Positions 15,350 through 24,883 of a DNA stretch of 64,000 nucleotides are shown one piece after another. A model generated the notes under the pieces. It searched no databases, had not been told where the DNA came from, and was given only the letters and a program-made list of their open reading frames with translations. The position numbers and the translations under genes are program-made. Position 1 is the stretch's first letter; every line of letters begins with the position of its first letter. This stretch comes from DATAEK01 sp036258055 (lineage in GTDB: Bacteria; Acidobacteriota; Vicinamibacteria; Vicinamibacterales; 2-12-FULL-66-21), in NCBI GenBank assembly GCA_036258055.1, contig DATAEK010000118.1:22841-86840 (forward strand). Direction: 5' to 3'.

Positions 15350-18027
15350 TCTGGTTGTACCGGCTGCTGCTTCGGCTCTATCCGCGAGACTTCCGTCGCG
15401 CCTACGCCGAAGAGATGCTCGACGCTTTCGCGTGCGACCTCACGCGATCCCGTCGTCATGGCATTCGCGCCGTCGTCGCGTTCCTGTTTTTCATCGGACG
15501 TGACCTCGCCGGCAGCGCGATGCGTCAGCGTTACCGGCAGCTGTCGCGTGCGGCCGCGCCGTCACGCGGCGCGCCGCGATTGCCGCCGCGGGAGAGGAGA
15601 GGGGAGATGGAGACGCTCTTTCAGGACGTCCGCTACGCCGCCCGCCAGTTCGTGCGTCAGCCACTGTTTGCGCTCGTCGCGGTCGTCTCGCTCGGGCTCG
15701 CGATTGGCGGCAACAGCCTGATCTACGGGATGATCGACGGCTTCGTGCTCCACCCTTTCCCGTATCCGGATCCCGATCGCCTGGTCTCGGTTGGGGTGAC
15801 GTTCCCGAAGCTGTCGTCGGAGACGAGTTACGTCGAGGTGCTTTCGCCAGCTGAGTACGCGGACATCAAGTCGAATCGATCGTTCGCGCTGACCGCGGCG
15901 TTCGATCTCGGCAACCGCAATATCTCCGGCGGTGACGTCCCGGAGAGGGTGTTCACCGCGCTTGTACTCGACGATCCGTTTCCCGTGGTCGGCATGAAGC
16001 CGGTGCTCGGGCGAGGTTTCACACCCGAGGAGCTCGGGCAGAACGGGCCGGCGGTCGCGATCATCAGCCATCGCTTGTGGCAGAGCCAATTCGGCGGCGA
16101 TCCGGCCATCCTCAACCGCCCGATTCGCATCGGCGGTGTCGGCAGCACCATCGTCGGGGTCATGCCGCCAGGACTGCTGCTCATCGGTACCGATCTCTGG
16201 ATTCCGTGGGGCGGCGATCCCGCGGGGGTTCCGCGCAACGTCAGGCAGTTCACGGTGCTCGCGCGGCTGGCCCCCGGAGCGACCGCAGTCCAGGCGAACG
16301 CGGAGCTCGCGACGATAGCCGGCCGCGTCGAGCTGGCGGAAGGCGGAACGTTCAAGGAGTATCAGGGCTGGCGGCTCACCGCGACGCCGTGGGCTTCGGC
16401 GCTCATGCAGGACGTTCGCCCGGGGGCGCTGATTCTGCTCGGCGCCGTGGGCTTCGTGCTGCTGATTGCGTGCGCGAACCTCACCAATCTCGTCCTCGCG
16501 CGGTCGACCACGCGGCAGCGCGAGCTCGCGGTTCGTCTTGCGCTGGGCGCCGCGCGCTGGCGTCTCGCGCGTCACCTTCTGACCGAGAGCCTGCTGCTGG
16601 CGCTGGCCGGGGGCCTCCTCGGGCTCGGAGTGGCCTATCTCGGATTGAGGTTCGCGGATGTCGTGATTCCGGCGCAGTTCCGTATGCTCGGCCTGCACGC
16701 CGGCCTCAGCCTGCGCGTGCTCGTCTGGAGCCTGGTCCTCGCGTCGGCCTCCGGTCTGCTCGTCGGCCTTCTCCCGGCGCTCCTCGCCACGCGCACCGAT
16801 CCGCACGACTCCCTAAAGGGAGACGTTCGCGCCGGCGGCGCGCGGGCCGGCCGCCGGTTGCGTCAGGCGCTCGTCGTCGCGGAGATCGCGCTTTCAGTCG
16901 TGCTGCTGCTCGGCGCCGGCTTGCTGGTGCGGAGCTTCGCCAATATCCGCCGGCTCGACACGGGATTCGACCCGCGCGGCGTCCTCACGATGCGGCTCAC
17001 ACTTCCGCGCGAGCGCTACGATGGAAAGGCCGTCAACGCGTTCTTCAATCAGCTCGTCGAGCGCGTCTCGGCGGTGCCCGGTGTGCGGGCCGTGTCGGCG
17101 TCATCGCAGTTTCCACCGATCGGCGCTTTCGGCACCCAATTCGCGCTCGAGCAGGGAGGTGCGGCAGGCACAACTTTGCCGACCGCGCTGATCACCGTCG
17201 CTACCCCGCGCCATTTCGAAACGCTCCGCGTTCCCTTGCACGCGGGAAGAGCCTTCATGTCTTCCGATCGGCTCGACACGCCGCCGGTCGCCATTGTCAA
17301 CGAGGCATTCGCAGCTCGCTATCTGTCCGGCACCGAGCCCATCGGGCGACGGCTGACGATCGGCAGTAGCGATCGTCCACGACCCTGGACCACCATCGTC
17401 GGGGTCGTAGCGGATTTCCGGAACAACGGCGCGAGCCAGCCGACGCGTCCGGAGATTTTCGTGCCCGTCGAGCAGCAGTCCGCCTGGAACCAGTTGTTCC
17501 TGCTCGTCCGCACCGACGTGTCGCCGGCAGCCGTCCTGCCGGACATCCGGCAGACCCTCGCGGCGCTCGATCGCGAGCAGCCGATCTACGCGATTCAGAC
17601 TCTGGAAGAAGCGATGGCGACGTCGTCGTTCCAGCAGCGCATTTCAGCCGTTCTGCTGACGATCTTCGCGGCCCTTGCGCTCCTGCTCGCCGCGATCGGG
17701 ATCTACGGTGTGATGTCGTACTCCGTCAGCGCCCGTACGCAGGAGATGGGCGTGCGGCTCGCGATCGGGGCGCAGCGACGAACCGTCATCTGGCTCGTCA
17801 TCAAGCAGGTGCTGACGATGAGCGTTGTGGGCCTCGCGATTGGAATTGCGCTGCTGCTCGTCGCCGGACGCAGCCTGGAACGACTGCTATTCGGGGTGAC
17901 GACGCTCGATCCCGTCACGATCGCCATCGTCTCCGCGGTGCTCGGCCTCGTCGCCATCGTCGCCGCTTGGGCTCCGGCCGCCCGCGCCGCACGCGTGGAT
18001 CCGATCGTGGCTCTGCGCTACGAGTAG
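15346..18027 (+). CDS. ADOP family ABC transporter permease (MacB/FtsX type)
   Basis: An 893-residue duplicated permease with an ADOP prefix domain (LYRLLLRLYPRDFRRAYAEEML), the first TM-MacB periplasmic unit starting at METLFQDVRYAARQFVRQP, and the second with the FtsX signature IGIYGVMSYSVSARTQEMGVRLAIGA near the C-terminus. The GTG start at 15346 overlaps the padR stop by four bases; an upstream ATG in frame at 15259 would lie inside padR. Length and layout match the first ADOP protein, but the two sequences are clearly diverged. Substrate unknown; the family lacks a linked ATPase. Confidence 0.9.
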   Translation: MIWLYRLLLRLYPRDFRRAYAEEMLDAFACDLTRSRRHGIRAVVAFLFFIGRDLAGSAMRQRYRQLSRAAAPSRGAPRLPPRERRGEMETLFQDVRYAARQFVRQPLFALVAVVSLGLAIGGNSLIYGMIDGFVLHPFPYPDPDRLVSVGVTFPKLSSETSYVEVLSPAEYADIKSNRSFALTAAFDLGNRNISGGDVPERVFTALVLDDPFPVVGMKPVLGRGFTPEELGQNGPAVAIISHRLWQSQFGGDPAILNRPIRIGGVGSTIVGVMPPGLLLIGTDLWIPWGGDPAGVPRNVRQFTVLARLAPGATAVQANAELATIAGRVELAEGGTFKEYQGWRLTATPWASALMQDVRPGALILLGAVGFVLLIACANLTNLVLARSTTRQRELAVRLALGAARWRLARHLLTESLLLALAGGLLGLGVAYLGLRFADVVIPAQFRMLGLHAGLSLRVLVWSLVLASASGLLVGLLPALLATRTDPHDSLKGDVRAGGARAGRRLRQALVVAEIALSVVLLLGAGLLVRSFANIRRLDTGFDPRGVLTMRLTLPRERYDGKAVNAFFNQLVERVSAVPGVRAVSASSQFPPIGAFGTQFALEQGGAAGTTLPTALITVATPRHFETLRVPLHAGRAFMSSDRLDTPPVAIVNEAFAARYLSGTEPIGRRLTIGSSDRPRPWTTIVGVVADFRNNGASQPTRPEIFVPVEQQSAWNQLFLLVRTDVSPAAVLPDIRQTLAALDREQPIYAIQTLEEAMATSSFQQRISAVLLTIFAALALLLAAIGIYGVMSYSVSARTQEMGVRLAIGAQRRTVIWLVIKQVLTMSVVGLAIGIALLLVAGRSLERLLFGVTTLDPVTIAIVSAVLGLVAIVAAWAPAARAARVDPIVALRYE

Positions 18028-18072
18028 AGTCCGGCTCCGAAGAATTCAACCCCCCAACTTCTTCGTAGTCTC

Positions 18073-18388
18073 CCCGTCAAGCCGTGGAGCAGATACAGCA
18101 CCGGAAAGCGCCGCAGCCCATTGGCATAGTGCTCCGGCAACAGGACGCGATAGGCCATGGTCCTACCAATCGCGGCGCTGTCGAAGCCTCGTCGCGGAGC
18201 CTGACCGCCGGCGTGACAATCTGCGCAGGCGCGGGTGGCTTCGTGCCTCGTTGTGCACCCAGCGCCGGCGGCAGCGCCGGTCGCGGCGCTGTGCGGTGAA
18301 CGCGCACATCGCCCGATGCCGCGTAGGCTTCCACGCCAAGAATCGCGGCAGCGACGGTCACTGTCACGGCCGGAAGGAGCTGGCGCAT
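18073..18388 (-). pseudogene. Remnant of secreted esterase (esterase D-like)
   Basis: An intact start with a signal peptide (MRQLLPAVTVTVAAAILGVEAYAA) opens at 18388 and runs to about 18190 in one frame. The next frame continues the esterase D / S-formylglutathione-hydrolase-like entry FDSAAIGRTMAYRVLLPEHY, then PVLYLLHGLTG, the oxyanion HG region. The frames join around GAGGCTTCGAC, which indicates a one-base-scale frameshift. The catalytic Ser, Asp and His parts are missing; the fragment stops against the convergent ADOP gene. This explains the 380-bp gene-free stretch 18028-18407. Confidence 0.7.
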
Positions 18389-18407
18389 GGGGTAGGATTA
18401 TAAAGAT

Positions 18408-21236
18408 ATGACAGGGTGGCAGGACTTCACTGGGCTCAACCGCGGCTACGTACTCGAGCTGTACGAGAAGTACCGTCACGATCCCTCGTCGGTCGATCCC
18501 GATACGCGTGCACTGTTCGAGACGTGGACGCCGCCGGCGGACGCGGATCGGGCTGTAACAGACGGGTTGCCGCTCCAGAAAATCGTCGGCGCGGTCAATC
18601 TGGCGGAGTCGATCCGGAGGTACGGGCACCTCGCCGCGCAGCTCGATCCCCTCAACAGCCGGCCGCCCCTCGGTGATCCCTCGCTGCTCGCACAGACCCA
18701 TGGGGTCACGGACGAGGATCTGCGCGCGCTTCCGGGCGCGCTGGTCGCCGGCGCCTTGTCTGACCCCGTGCCAACCGCGCTCGACGCAATCGAGGCGCTG
18801 CGCCGCATTTATTGCTCGAAGACCGGCTACGACTACTCGCACGTGTTCGTGCCCGACGAGCGCGATTGGCTGCGGCAGGCCGCCGAAGTTGGCCGGTTCC
18901 GCGCGCCGGCCGATCCGATCGATCCCGTCGCCATCCTCGATCGCGTGTCACAGATCGAAGCGTTCGAGCGGTTTCTCCACCGCACGTTCCCGGGCAAGAC
19001 ACGATTCTCGATCGAAGGCCTGGACATGATGGTGCCGGTGCTCGACGAAGTGATCGCCGAGGCGGCCGAGGCCGGCACCAGGCAGATCATGATCGGCATG
19101 GCCCACCGTGGACGGCTGAACGTGATGGCGCACGTGCTCAACAAGCCGTACGCGCAGATCCTCGCCGAGTTCAAGGATCCGGTTTCGTCCCGCATCTTCC
19201 GCGAGGACATGGCCTGGACCGGTGACGTCAAGTATCACGCGGGCGCGCATCGAGCGATCAAAGGTGGCGCGACCATGGACCTGGTCGTGTCGATGCCGCC
19301 GAATCCGAGCCACCTCGAGGCGATCGATCCGATCGTCGAGGGCATGGCGCGCGCCGCGGGAACAATCGTCGATGCCCCCGGCGCACCGAAGTTCGATCCT
19401 GGGCGCAGCCTTCCGATCCTCATCCACGGCGACGCGGCGTTCCCCGGGCAGGGCGTCGTCGCCGAAACGCTGAATCTGGGCAGGCTGCCTGGTTACCGCA
19501 CGGGCGGCACAATCCACATCATCGCCAACAATCAGCTGGGATTCACAACCGGACCCGAGGACTCGTACAGCACGTCGTATGCGAGCGGGCTCGCCCGCGG
19601 CTTCAAGATCCCGATTGTGCATGTGAATGCGGACGATCCCGAGGCCTGCGTGGAAGCCGCGCGGCTGGCGTTCGCCTACCGGGCGCGGTTCAAGCGGGAC
19701 TTCCTGATTGACCTCATCGGTTACCGGCGTTTCGGTCATAACGAAGGGGACGAGCCGGCGTTCACGCAGCCATTGATGTATCAGCGGATCGCCGAGCATC
19801 CGACGGTCCGGGAGATCTGGGCGCGCACGTTGATCGAGCGCGGCGTCATCCCTGCGGAGAAGGCGGAGACGATTTGGCGCACCCGCGTCGAGGAGATGCA
19901 GGCGGCGCTCGACGCGCTTCGACCTGAACAGGACCTGGTCGAGCCCGAGCCAGAACCCGCGCCTCCCGGCGCGGCGGGCAGGGCGCGGACCGCTGTGCCG
20001 CTCGAGACCCTGCGCGAACTGAACACGGCGCTCCTGTCGATGCCGTCCGACTTCACGATGCACCGCAAGCTCGAGCGCGCGCGCGACAAGCGCGCCCTCG
20101 TGCTCGATGCGCCCGACGAGCGAACGATCGACTGGGCCACGGCCGAGGAGCTGGCGCTCGCGTCGATTCTCGCCGACGGGGTCAGCATCCGACTGACCGG
20201 CGAGGACGTCGAGCGCGGCACCTTCAGTCATCGCCACGCCGTGTTTCACGATGCGGCCACGGGCAAAGTCCACGTGCCGTTGCAGACGATGCCCCAGGCG
20301 CGCGCGGCCTTCGAAATCCACAACAGCCCGCTGACCGAAAACGCCGTCGTCGGCTTCGAGTACGGGTACAACATCCAGGAACGATCCCGGCTGGTGATCT
20401 GGGAAGCGCAGTACGGCGACTTCATCAACGGCGCCCAGGTCATGATCGACGAGTTCATCGTGTCGGCGCGTGGCAAGTGGGGGCTTCGGCCGTCACTCGT
20501 GCTACTGCTGCCCCACGCGCATGAGGGGCAGGGCCCGGATCACGCAAGCGCGAGACCCGAGCGCTTCCTGCAGCTCGCGGCTGACATCAACATCCGTGTC
20601 GCGAACTGCACGACGGCGGCTCAGTGTTTCCATCTGCTGCGGCGGCAGGCCGCGCTGCTCATCATCGATCCGCTCCCGCTCGTGGTGTTGACGCCCAAGA
20701 GCCTGCTGCGCCACCCGGCAGTGGCGTCGACCCCCCGCGAGCTGGCTGAGGGCCATTTCAAGCTCGTGATTCCAGACGAAGAGGCCGAGGGGCGTGCGGG
20801 GGAGGTCCGCCGGGTGATCTTCTGCAGCGGCAAAGTCTATGTCGACCTCATGGCTGCGGAGCATCGCTCCAAACGGCCGGACGTCGCGATCTGTCGCGTC
20901 GAGCTCCTCTACCCGCCGCCGATGCGCGATCTCCGCGCCACGGTCGGGCGCTACCCGCACCTCGAGGAAATCGTCTGGGTGCAGGAAGAGCCAGAGAACA
21001 TGGGTGCGTGGGACTACATCCGTCCTCATCTGCAGGAGATTGCGGACGGACGGCCCGTGCGGCGTGTTGCGCGGCCGCGCAGCGCAAGCCCCGCGGAAGG
21101 ATCCGCGGCGCGTCATGCTCACAACCAGCAGGTGCTCGTCGATCAGGCCTACGGCGCTCGTCCGGCCGTGAAGTCCAATCTTCCGGCCGCCAGAACGACC
21201 GAGCAGGACACGCGGCTGACCGGGGTCAACGAGTAA
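18408..21236 (+). CDS. sucA: 2-oxoglutarate dehydrogenase E1 component
   Basis: Thiamine-diphosphate-dependent decarboxylase of the TCA cycle; transfers the succinyl unit to lipoyl E2. The 942 residues match standard SucA length. Seen: the N-terminal ELYEKYRHDP segment that docks E2/E3, GMAHRGRLNVMAHVLNKPY near residue 230, the TPP site IHGDAAFPGQG near 340 followed by IANNQLGFTT, the transketolase-like C-terminal half with GEDVERGTFSHRHAV near 600, and EGQGPDHASARPERFLQL near 705. The ATG at 18408 is followed 80 nt after its stop by sucB, forming an operon. Lpd (E3) is not in the window. Confidence 0.96.
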   Translation: MTGWQDFTGLNRGYVLELYEKYRHDPSSVDPDTRALFETWTPPADADRAVTDGLPLQKIVGAVNLAESIRRYGHLAAQLDPLNSRPPLGDPSLLAQTHGVTDEDLRALPGALVAGALSDPVPTALDAIEALRRIYCSKTGYDYSHVFVPDERDWLRQAAEVGRFRAPADPIDPVAILDRVSQIEAFERFLHRTFPGKTRFSIEGLDMMVPVLDEVIAEAAEAGTRQIMIGMAHRGRLNVMAHVLNKPYAQILAEFKDPVSSRIFREDMAWTGDVKYHAGAHRAIKGGATMDLVVSMPPNPSHLEAIDPIVEGMARAAGTIVDAPGAPKFDPGRSLPILIHGDAAFPGQGVVAETLNLGRLPGYRTGGTIHIIANNQLGFTTGPEDSYSTSYASGLARGFKIPIVHVNADDPEACVEAARLAFAYRARFKRDFLIDLIGYRRFGHNEGDEPAFTQPLMYQRIAEHPTVREIWARTLIERGVIPAEKAETIWRTRVEEMQAALDALRPEQDLVEPEPEPAPPGAAGRARTAVPLETLRELNTALLSMPSDFTMHRKLERARDKRALVLDAPDERTIDWATAEELALASILADGVSIRLTGEDVERGTFSHRHAVFHDAATGKVHVPLQTMPQARAAFEIHNSPLTENAVVGFEYGYNIQERSRLVIWEAQYGDFINGAQVMIDEFIVSARGKWGLRPSLVLLLPHAHEGQGPDHASARPERFLQLAADINIRVANCTTAAQCFHLLRRQAALLIIDPLPLVVLTPKSLLRHPAVASTPRELAEGHFKLVIPDEEAEGRAGEVRRVIFCSGKVYVDLMAAEHRSKRPDVAICRVELLYPPPMRDLRATVGRYPHLEEIVWVQEEPENMGAWDYIRPHLQEIADGRPVRRVARPRSASPAEGSAARHAHNQQVLVDQAYGARPAVKSNLPAARTTEQDTRLTGVNE

Positions 21237-21315
21237 TCCTTCGGAATGGCAATGGTAAAGGGCAAATGGTCCATGGCGTAGGCCAGGTTCCTTCAGAGTC
21301 CGTGACGAGGATTTG

Positions 21316-22596
21316 ATGCCAGCGAACATCGTTGTGCCCGAAGTGGGTGAGTCCATCGTCGACGCGCGCGTCGCGAAGTGGTTGCGCAAGGAGGGAGACG
21401 TCGTGTCGGCGGGCGATCCACTCGTCGAGCTCGAGACCGACAAGATCGATCTCGAGGTCGGCGCGCCGCAGGCAGGCGTGCTGAGCCGCATCGCGCGCGG
21501 CGATGGTGAGGACGTCAAGGTTGGCGAGGTCCTCGGCGTGATCGATGAATCCGCCAGCGCCGCCGCAACGGCGCAGCCCGCCGCAAAAGCTGCTCCCGCG
21601 CCGGCCGCCCCTTTGGCGCCCCCGACCAAGCCGGCGATGGCGTCCGCGCCGCAGCCCGCCGCCGCGAAGGCCACTCGTGCGACGCCGACCGCACGCAAGG
21701 CCGCCGAGGAACACGAAGTCGACCTGTCGCGGGTGCAGGGCAGCGGGGATGCGGGACGCGTGATGCGCCGCGATGTCGAACAGGCCGCGGCGTCAGTCAC
21801 CGGCGACGGCAAGTCCGCTCCCGCGCCGGCCGGGCCCGAGGCGGCTCGCGCCAAGGCCGCGCCCCCGGTCGCCGAGCCGCCGCGGACGCCCGCGGGCGAT
21901 CGCGTCGAGGAACGGGTGCGGATGTCCAAGCGCCGCGCGACGATCGCCAGACGGCTCGTCGAGGCACAAAGCACCGCGGCACTGCTCAGCACCTTCAACG
22001 AAGTGGACATGAGCGCGGTCATGGCGCTCCGCGAGCGCCACAAGCAGGCGTTCAAGGAGCGTCACGGTGTCGGCCTCGGGATCGCGTCGTTCTTCGTCAA
22101 GGCTTCGATCGGCGCCCTTCGTGCGTATCCGCGTCTCAATGCGGAAATCCAGGGCGACGAGATGGTCCTCAAGCACTACTACGACATCGGCGTGGCGGTC
22201 GGTGCGGCCGAAGGGCTCGTCGTCCCGGTCATCCGCGATGCCGAACGCCTCGGCTTCGCCGAGATCGAAAAGCAGATCCGCGACTTCGCGAAACGTGCCG
22301 ACGATGGGACGCTGTCGCTGGCGGACTTGAAGGGCGGGACGTTCACGATCACCAACGGTGGCGTGTTCGGGTCGCTTCTGAGCACACCGATCATCAATCC
22401 ACCGCAGGTCGGCATCCTCGGGCTCCACAAGATTCAGGATCGACCAGTCGCCGTCAACGGCCAGGTCACCGTGCGGCCGATGATGTACATCGCCCTCACC
22501 TACGACCACCGCATCGTCGACGGTTCGGAAGCGGTGCGATTCCTCGTCCGCGTGAAGGAACTGGTGGAGGATCCGGGAGCGCTGCTGCTGGATTGA
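21316..22596 (+). CDS. sucB: Dihydrolipoyllysine succinyltransferase (E2 of 2-oxoglutarate dehydrogenase)
   Basis: Transfers succinyl from the lipoyl arm to CoA. It has an N-terminal lipoyl domain (residues 1-77; lipoyl-lysine Lys43 in ETDKIDLEV), an Ala/Pro-rich flexible linker (about 80-120), a peripheral subunit-binding domain (ARKAAEEHEVDLSRVQGSG), a second linker, and the catalytic acyltransferase domain from about 195. The active-site DHRIVDG motif lies near residue 397. One lipoyl domain only. ATG at 21316; a TTG one codon earlier is also possible. The gene pairs with sucA upstream. The E2 core could also serve a branched-chain complex, but the sucA neighbour settles the call. Confidence 0.95.
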   Translation: MPANIVVPEVGESIVDARVAKWLRKEGDVVSAGDPLVELETDKIDLEVGAPQAGVLSRIARGDGEDVKVGEVLGVIDESASAAATAQPAAKAAPAPAAPLAPPTKPAMASAPQPAAAKATRATPTARKAAEEHEVDLSRVQGSGDAGRVMRRDVEQAAASVTGDGKSAPAPAGPEAARAKAAPPVAEPPRTPAGDRVEERVRMSKRRATIARRLVEAQSTAALLSTFNEVDMSAVMALRERHKQAFKERHGVGLGIASFFVKASIGALRAYPRLNAEIQGDEMVLKHYYDIGVAVGAAEGLVVPVIRDAERLGFAEIEKQIRDFAKRADDGTLSLADLKGGTFTITNGGVFGSLLSTPIINPPQVGILGLHKIQDRPVAVNGQVTVRPMMYIALTYDHRIVDGSEAVRFLVRVKELVEDPGALLLD

Positions 22597-22612
22597 AGCC
22601 GGACCACTATCT

Positions 22613-23095
22613 ATGTCCGAAATCGATCGCATCCTCGACGAGCTCGAACGCGATCACACCGGGGACACCTGGCATGGATCGCCCGTGACCCGCGTCCTTC
22701 GCGGCGTCACTGCCGCTCAGGCCTCTGCCAGGCCGATTCCACACGGGCACACGATCTGGGAGCTCGTGCTGCACATGACGGCGTGGAAGAACGAAGTGCG
22801 TCGGCGGATTGGCGGTGCGCCCGCAGGTGAGCCCAAGGAAGGTGATTGGCCCACCGTTGGCGAGCCCACGGACGCGCGTTGGACGGACGCGCTCGCGGCA
22901 CTCGATCGGGCGCACGCGGCGCTGGCCGCGGCTGTGCGCACACTGCCGGAAGCAAAGATCTTCGAGCCGACCAACGATCCCCGCGTCCGGGAAACGGGCG
23001 CGGGCGTCTCCCATTACACGCTGCTCCACGGCATCGTGCAGCACGACGCCTACCACTCGGGTCAGATGGCGATACTGAAGAAGGCGTTGGAGTAG
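22613..23095 (+). CDS. DinB family protein
   Basis: A 160-residue DinB-like helical protein. Predicted metal ligands are a His in HTIWELVLHMTAWKNEV and the two His of VQHDAYHSGQM near the C-terminus, giving a complete triad. It is the third DinB-superfamily member in this window and the one closest to canonical DinB. It sits 16 nt behind sucB on the same strand but probably has an independent role; members act as thiol-dependent or damage-related metalloproteins. Confidence 0.88.
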   Translation: MSEIDRILDELERDHTGDTWHGSPVTRVLRGVTAAQASARPIPHGHTIWELVLHMTAWKNEVRRRIGGAPAGEPKEGDWPTVGEPTDARWTDALAALDRAHAALAAAVRTLPEAKIFEPTNDPRVRETGAGVSHYTLLHGIVQHDAYHSGQMAILKKALE

Positions 23096-23098
23096 TCG

Positions 23099-24358
23099 TT
23101 AACGAAGCAGCGTCTCGATGAACGACGCCAGCCTCTCCTCGTTGGCGTCGTCGTAGCCGATCATGATCAGGCGGAGCGTGCCCTCGCGGTCGATGACGTT
23201 GATCTGCGGGATGCCGCTCACCGCGTAGGCGAGGGTGTTCGGGTCCGGGGTGTAGACCGGACGCCCGTCGACCGTGGATTCGCCGTTCCTGCCGATGGCG
23301 ACGGGAACGTCGAGGCCGAGCCCGGCGAAATACGTGCGATCGCGCGCGACTTCCTCGGCCGCCGGGAGGTTGCGTTCGCCTTCGAAGTACCCATACAGCT
23401 CGGTCGCGAACACGACCCGGAACGGGCGGTTGGCGAAACGCTGTCGCAGGCGCTGGATGCCCGCGTAGCTTTCGCGGCACGGTCCGCACCAGTGCGCCGT
23501 GAACTGCAGCAGCGTCACTGAGCCTTTCATCTCGAGCGCGGTCGTTCCCGGTGGCGTGTTCAGCCAGACCGGCGCGGAGATCGCCGCAGCGGGCTTGCCA
23601 ACCAGCAGGTAGCGCTCGAGGCTTTGGGCGACGCGCCTCTCAGCGCCCGGCACGTCGCTCAGTTCCCTCGGTGCGCGCTGCAGCAGCTCCACGGCGCGTT
23701 GGTGCTCACCCTGGCCGGCGAGCACCTCGGCGAGGTTCTCGTAGGCGCCCAGAATCTGAAAGCCGAAGCGCCTGCGCCGATCGGCGTTCAGCTTTGGAGC
23801 GATGTCGATGAGCCAGGTCGAGTGGCGGATGATCCCTGCGTCGATGTCGTCGCCGCGATAGTAGCCATTGAGCGCGAGGTGCGCGGCGAGCTGTTGATCG
23901 AGCGCAGCCTCAGGAAGGGAGTCGAGCCGAGTCATGTAGGCTTCGGCTTTTGCGTTGCGCTCCGGCGATTTCGGCTGACGCAGCAGGTTCCGAATGCCGG
24001 TCCCGAGAAGCGCGGCCTGGCTCTCCGTATCGAGCAACCCAGGCTGCATTCCACGAGCGATCGCGCGCTCCGCGAGGTCCGGTTGCATGGCCTCCGCGTA
24101 CAAGTCAGCCAGCCCGGCGAGATCCTGCGGCGCGGTTTTGTCGAGGTCGAACGCCGCCGCGCATTTTCTGACCGATGCGATCCGGTCGGCCTCGATCTGA
24201 CGGAGGATCGCGGCCGTCATCGGCTGCGTCTGACGCTGTCGGGCCACCGCCTCAGCTCGGGCCGACTGGACGCACGATTGCGGCGTCACGGTTTGCGGTT
24301 CCGGCGAAGCGAGGCTCATCGCCGCCACAACCGTCGCGACGAGACCCGCGGGTCTCAT
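23099..24358 (-). CDS. Secreted TlpA-like thioredoxin-fold protein
   Basis: A 419-residue exported protein. The start at 24358 precedes a signal peptide (LVATVVAAMSLAS). A central helical region (about 30-250), compatible with TPR-like repeats (NLAEVLAGQGEHQRAVELL), leads to a C-terminal AhpC/TSA-thioredoxin domain with active site WCGPC near residue 290 in the segment FTAHWCGPCRES. A conserved cis-Pro region occurs at SGIPQINVI. Acts in the periplasm as a thiol-disulfide oxidoreductase. Its start shares one base with the stop of the upstream DsbD-alpha gene (TGATG), so both are coupled; they likely form one redox unit. Confidence 0.87.
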   Translation of the reverse strand: MRPAGLVATVVAAMSLASPEPQTVTPQSCVQSARAEAVARQRQTQPMTAAILRQIEADRIASVRKCAAAFDLDKTAPQDLAGLADLYAEAMQPDLAERAIARGMQPGLLDTESQAALLGTGIRNLLRQPKSPERNAKAEAYMTRLDSLPEAALDQQLAAHLALNGYYRGDDIDAGIIRHSTWLIDIAPKLNADRRRRFGFQILGAYENLAEVLAGQGEHQRAVELLQRAPRELSDVPGAERRVAQSLERYLLVGKPAAAISAPVWLNTPPGTTALEMKGSVTLLQFTAHWCGPCRESYAGIQRLRQRFANRPFRVVFATELYGYFEGERNLPAAEEVARDRTYFAGLGLDVPVAIGRNGESTVDGRPVYTPDPNTLAYAVSGIPQINVIDREGTLRLIMIGYDDANEERLASFIETLLR

Positions 24359-24879
24359 CAACGGTCCGTGCTCCCGCCAGCCACGTCCGCGATGGTGAGG
24401 TCCACGGTTACGGTTTCGGTGTAGGGCCTCAGGCAAAGCCGTTCGGTGCAGGCCTGGAACACGATGTCCAGGGACGCGCGCCGCGAGCCGGCCTCTGCTG
24501 ACGCGGCGATACGCACCGGCACGGTAATCGTCGTTCGCTCGTCGTAGTAGGGCGTGTCCAGCTTGAAGTTGGGGTCGTGCTGGACCTTCGGCGGAGGCGC
24601 ATCGATCTTTGCGGTGACGATAGCGATCGGCGCGTCCTTGCCCGCGTTGACCTCGAGCGATCGGGGGCCGCCGGGAGGCTGCTTGAATGCGTAGAGGTGC
24701 CAGCCCGGCTCGATGTCAACCGTGAGACGAATCATTGCGCTGCTGCCGCGCTTCACGGGGACATCCGGCCCAGCCGCGCTCCACCGGATCACGTCGGTCG
24801 GGCGCTGCGCCGCCGCCGCTGCGCACCAGGCGACGGTCATCACTGAGAGGGCAAGCACACGCGATGCTCGAGTAGTCAC
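24358..24879 (-). CDS. DsbD alpha-domain protein (stand-alone)
   Basis: A 173-residue exported immunoglobulin-like domain matching the N-terminal domain of thiol:disulfide interchange protein DsbD. It has a signal peptide (LALSVMTVAWCAAAAAQ), the EPGWHLYAFKQPPGGP segment typical of the family, and the cysteine pair in FQACTERLCLRPY (CxxxxC). The membrane and thioredoxin domains of DsbD are absent from this gene; the next gene supplies the thioredoxin fold. A CcdA-like membrane partner must be encoded elsewhere. Confidence 0.85.
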   Translation of the reverse strand: MTTRASRVLALSVMTVAWCAAAAAQRPTDVIRWSAAGPDVPVKRGSSAMIRLTVDIEPGWHLYAFKQPPGGPRSLEVNAGKDAPIAIVTAKIDAPPPKVQHDPNFKLDTPYYDERTTITVPVRIAASAEAGSRRASLDIVFQACTERLCLRPYTETVTVDLTIADVAGGSTDR

Positions 24880-24883
24880 GTCG

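Noticed and set aside
20502..22055. A 517-codon minus-strand ORF spanning sucA-sucB
   Set aside because: Spans two certain genes on the opposite strand; serine/arginine-rich and without a domain.
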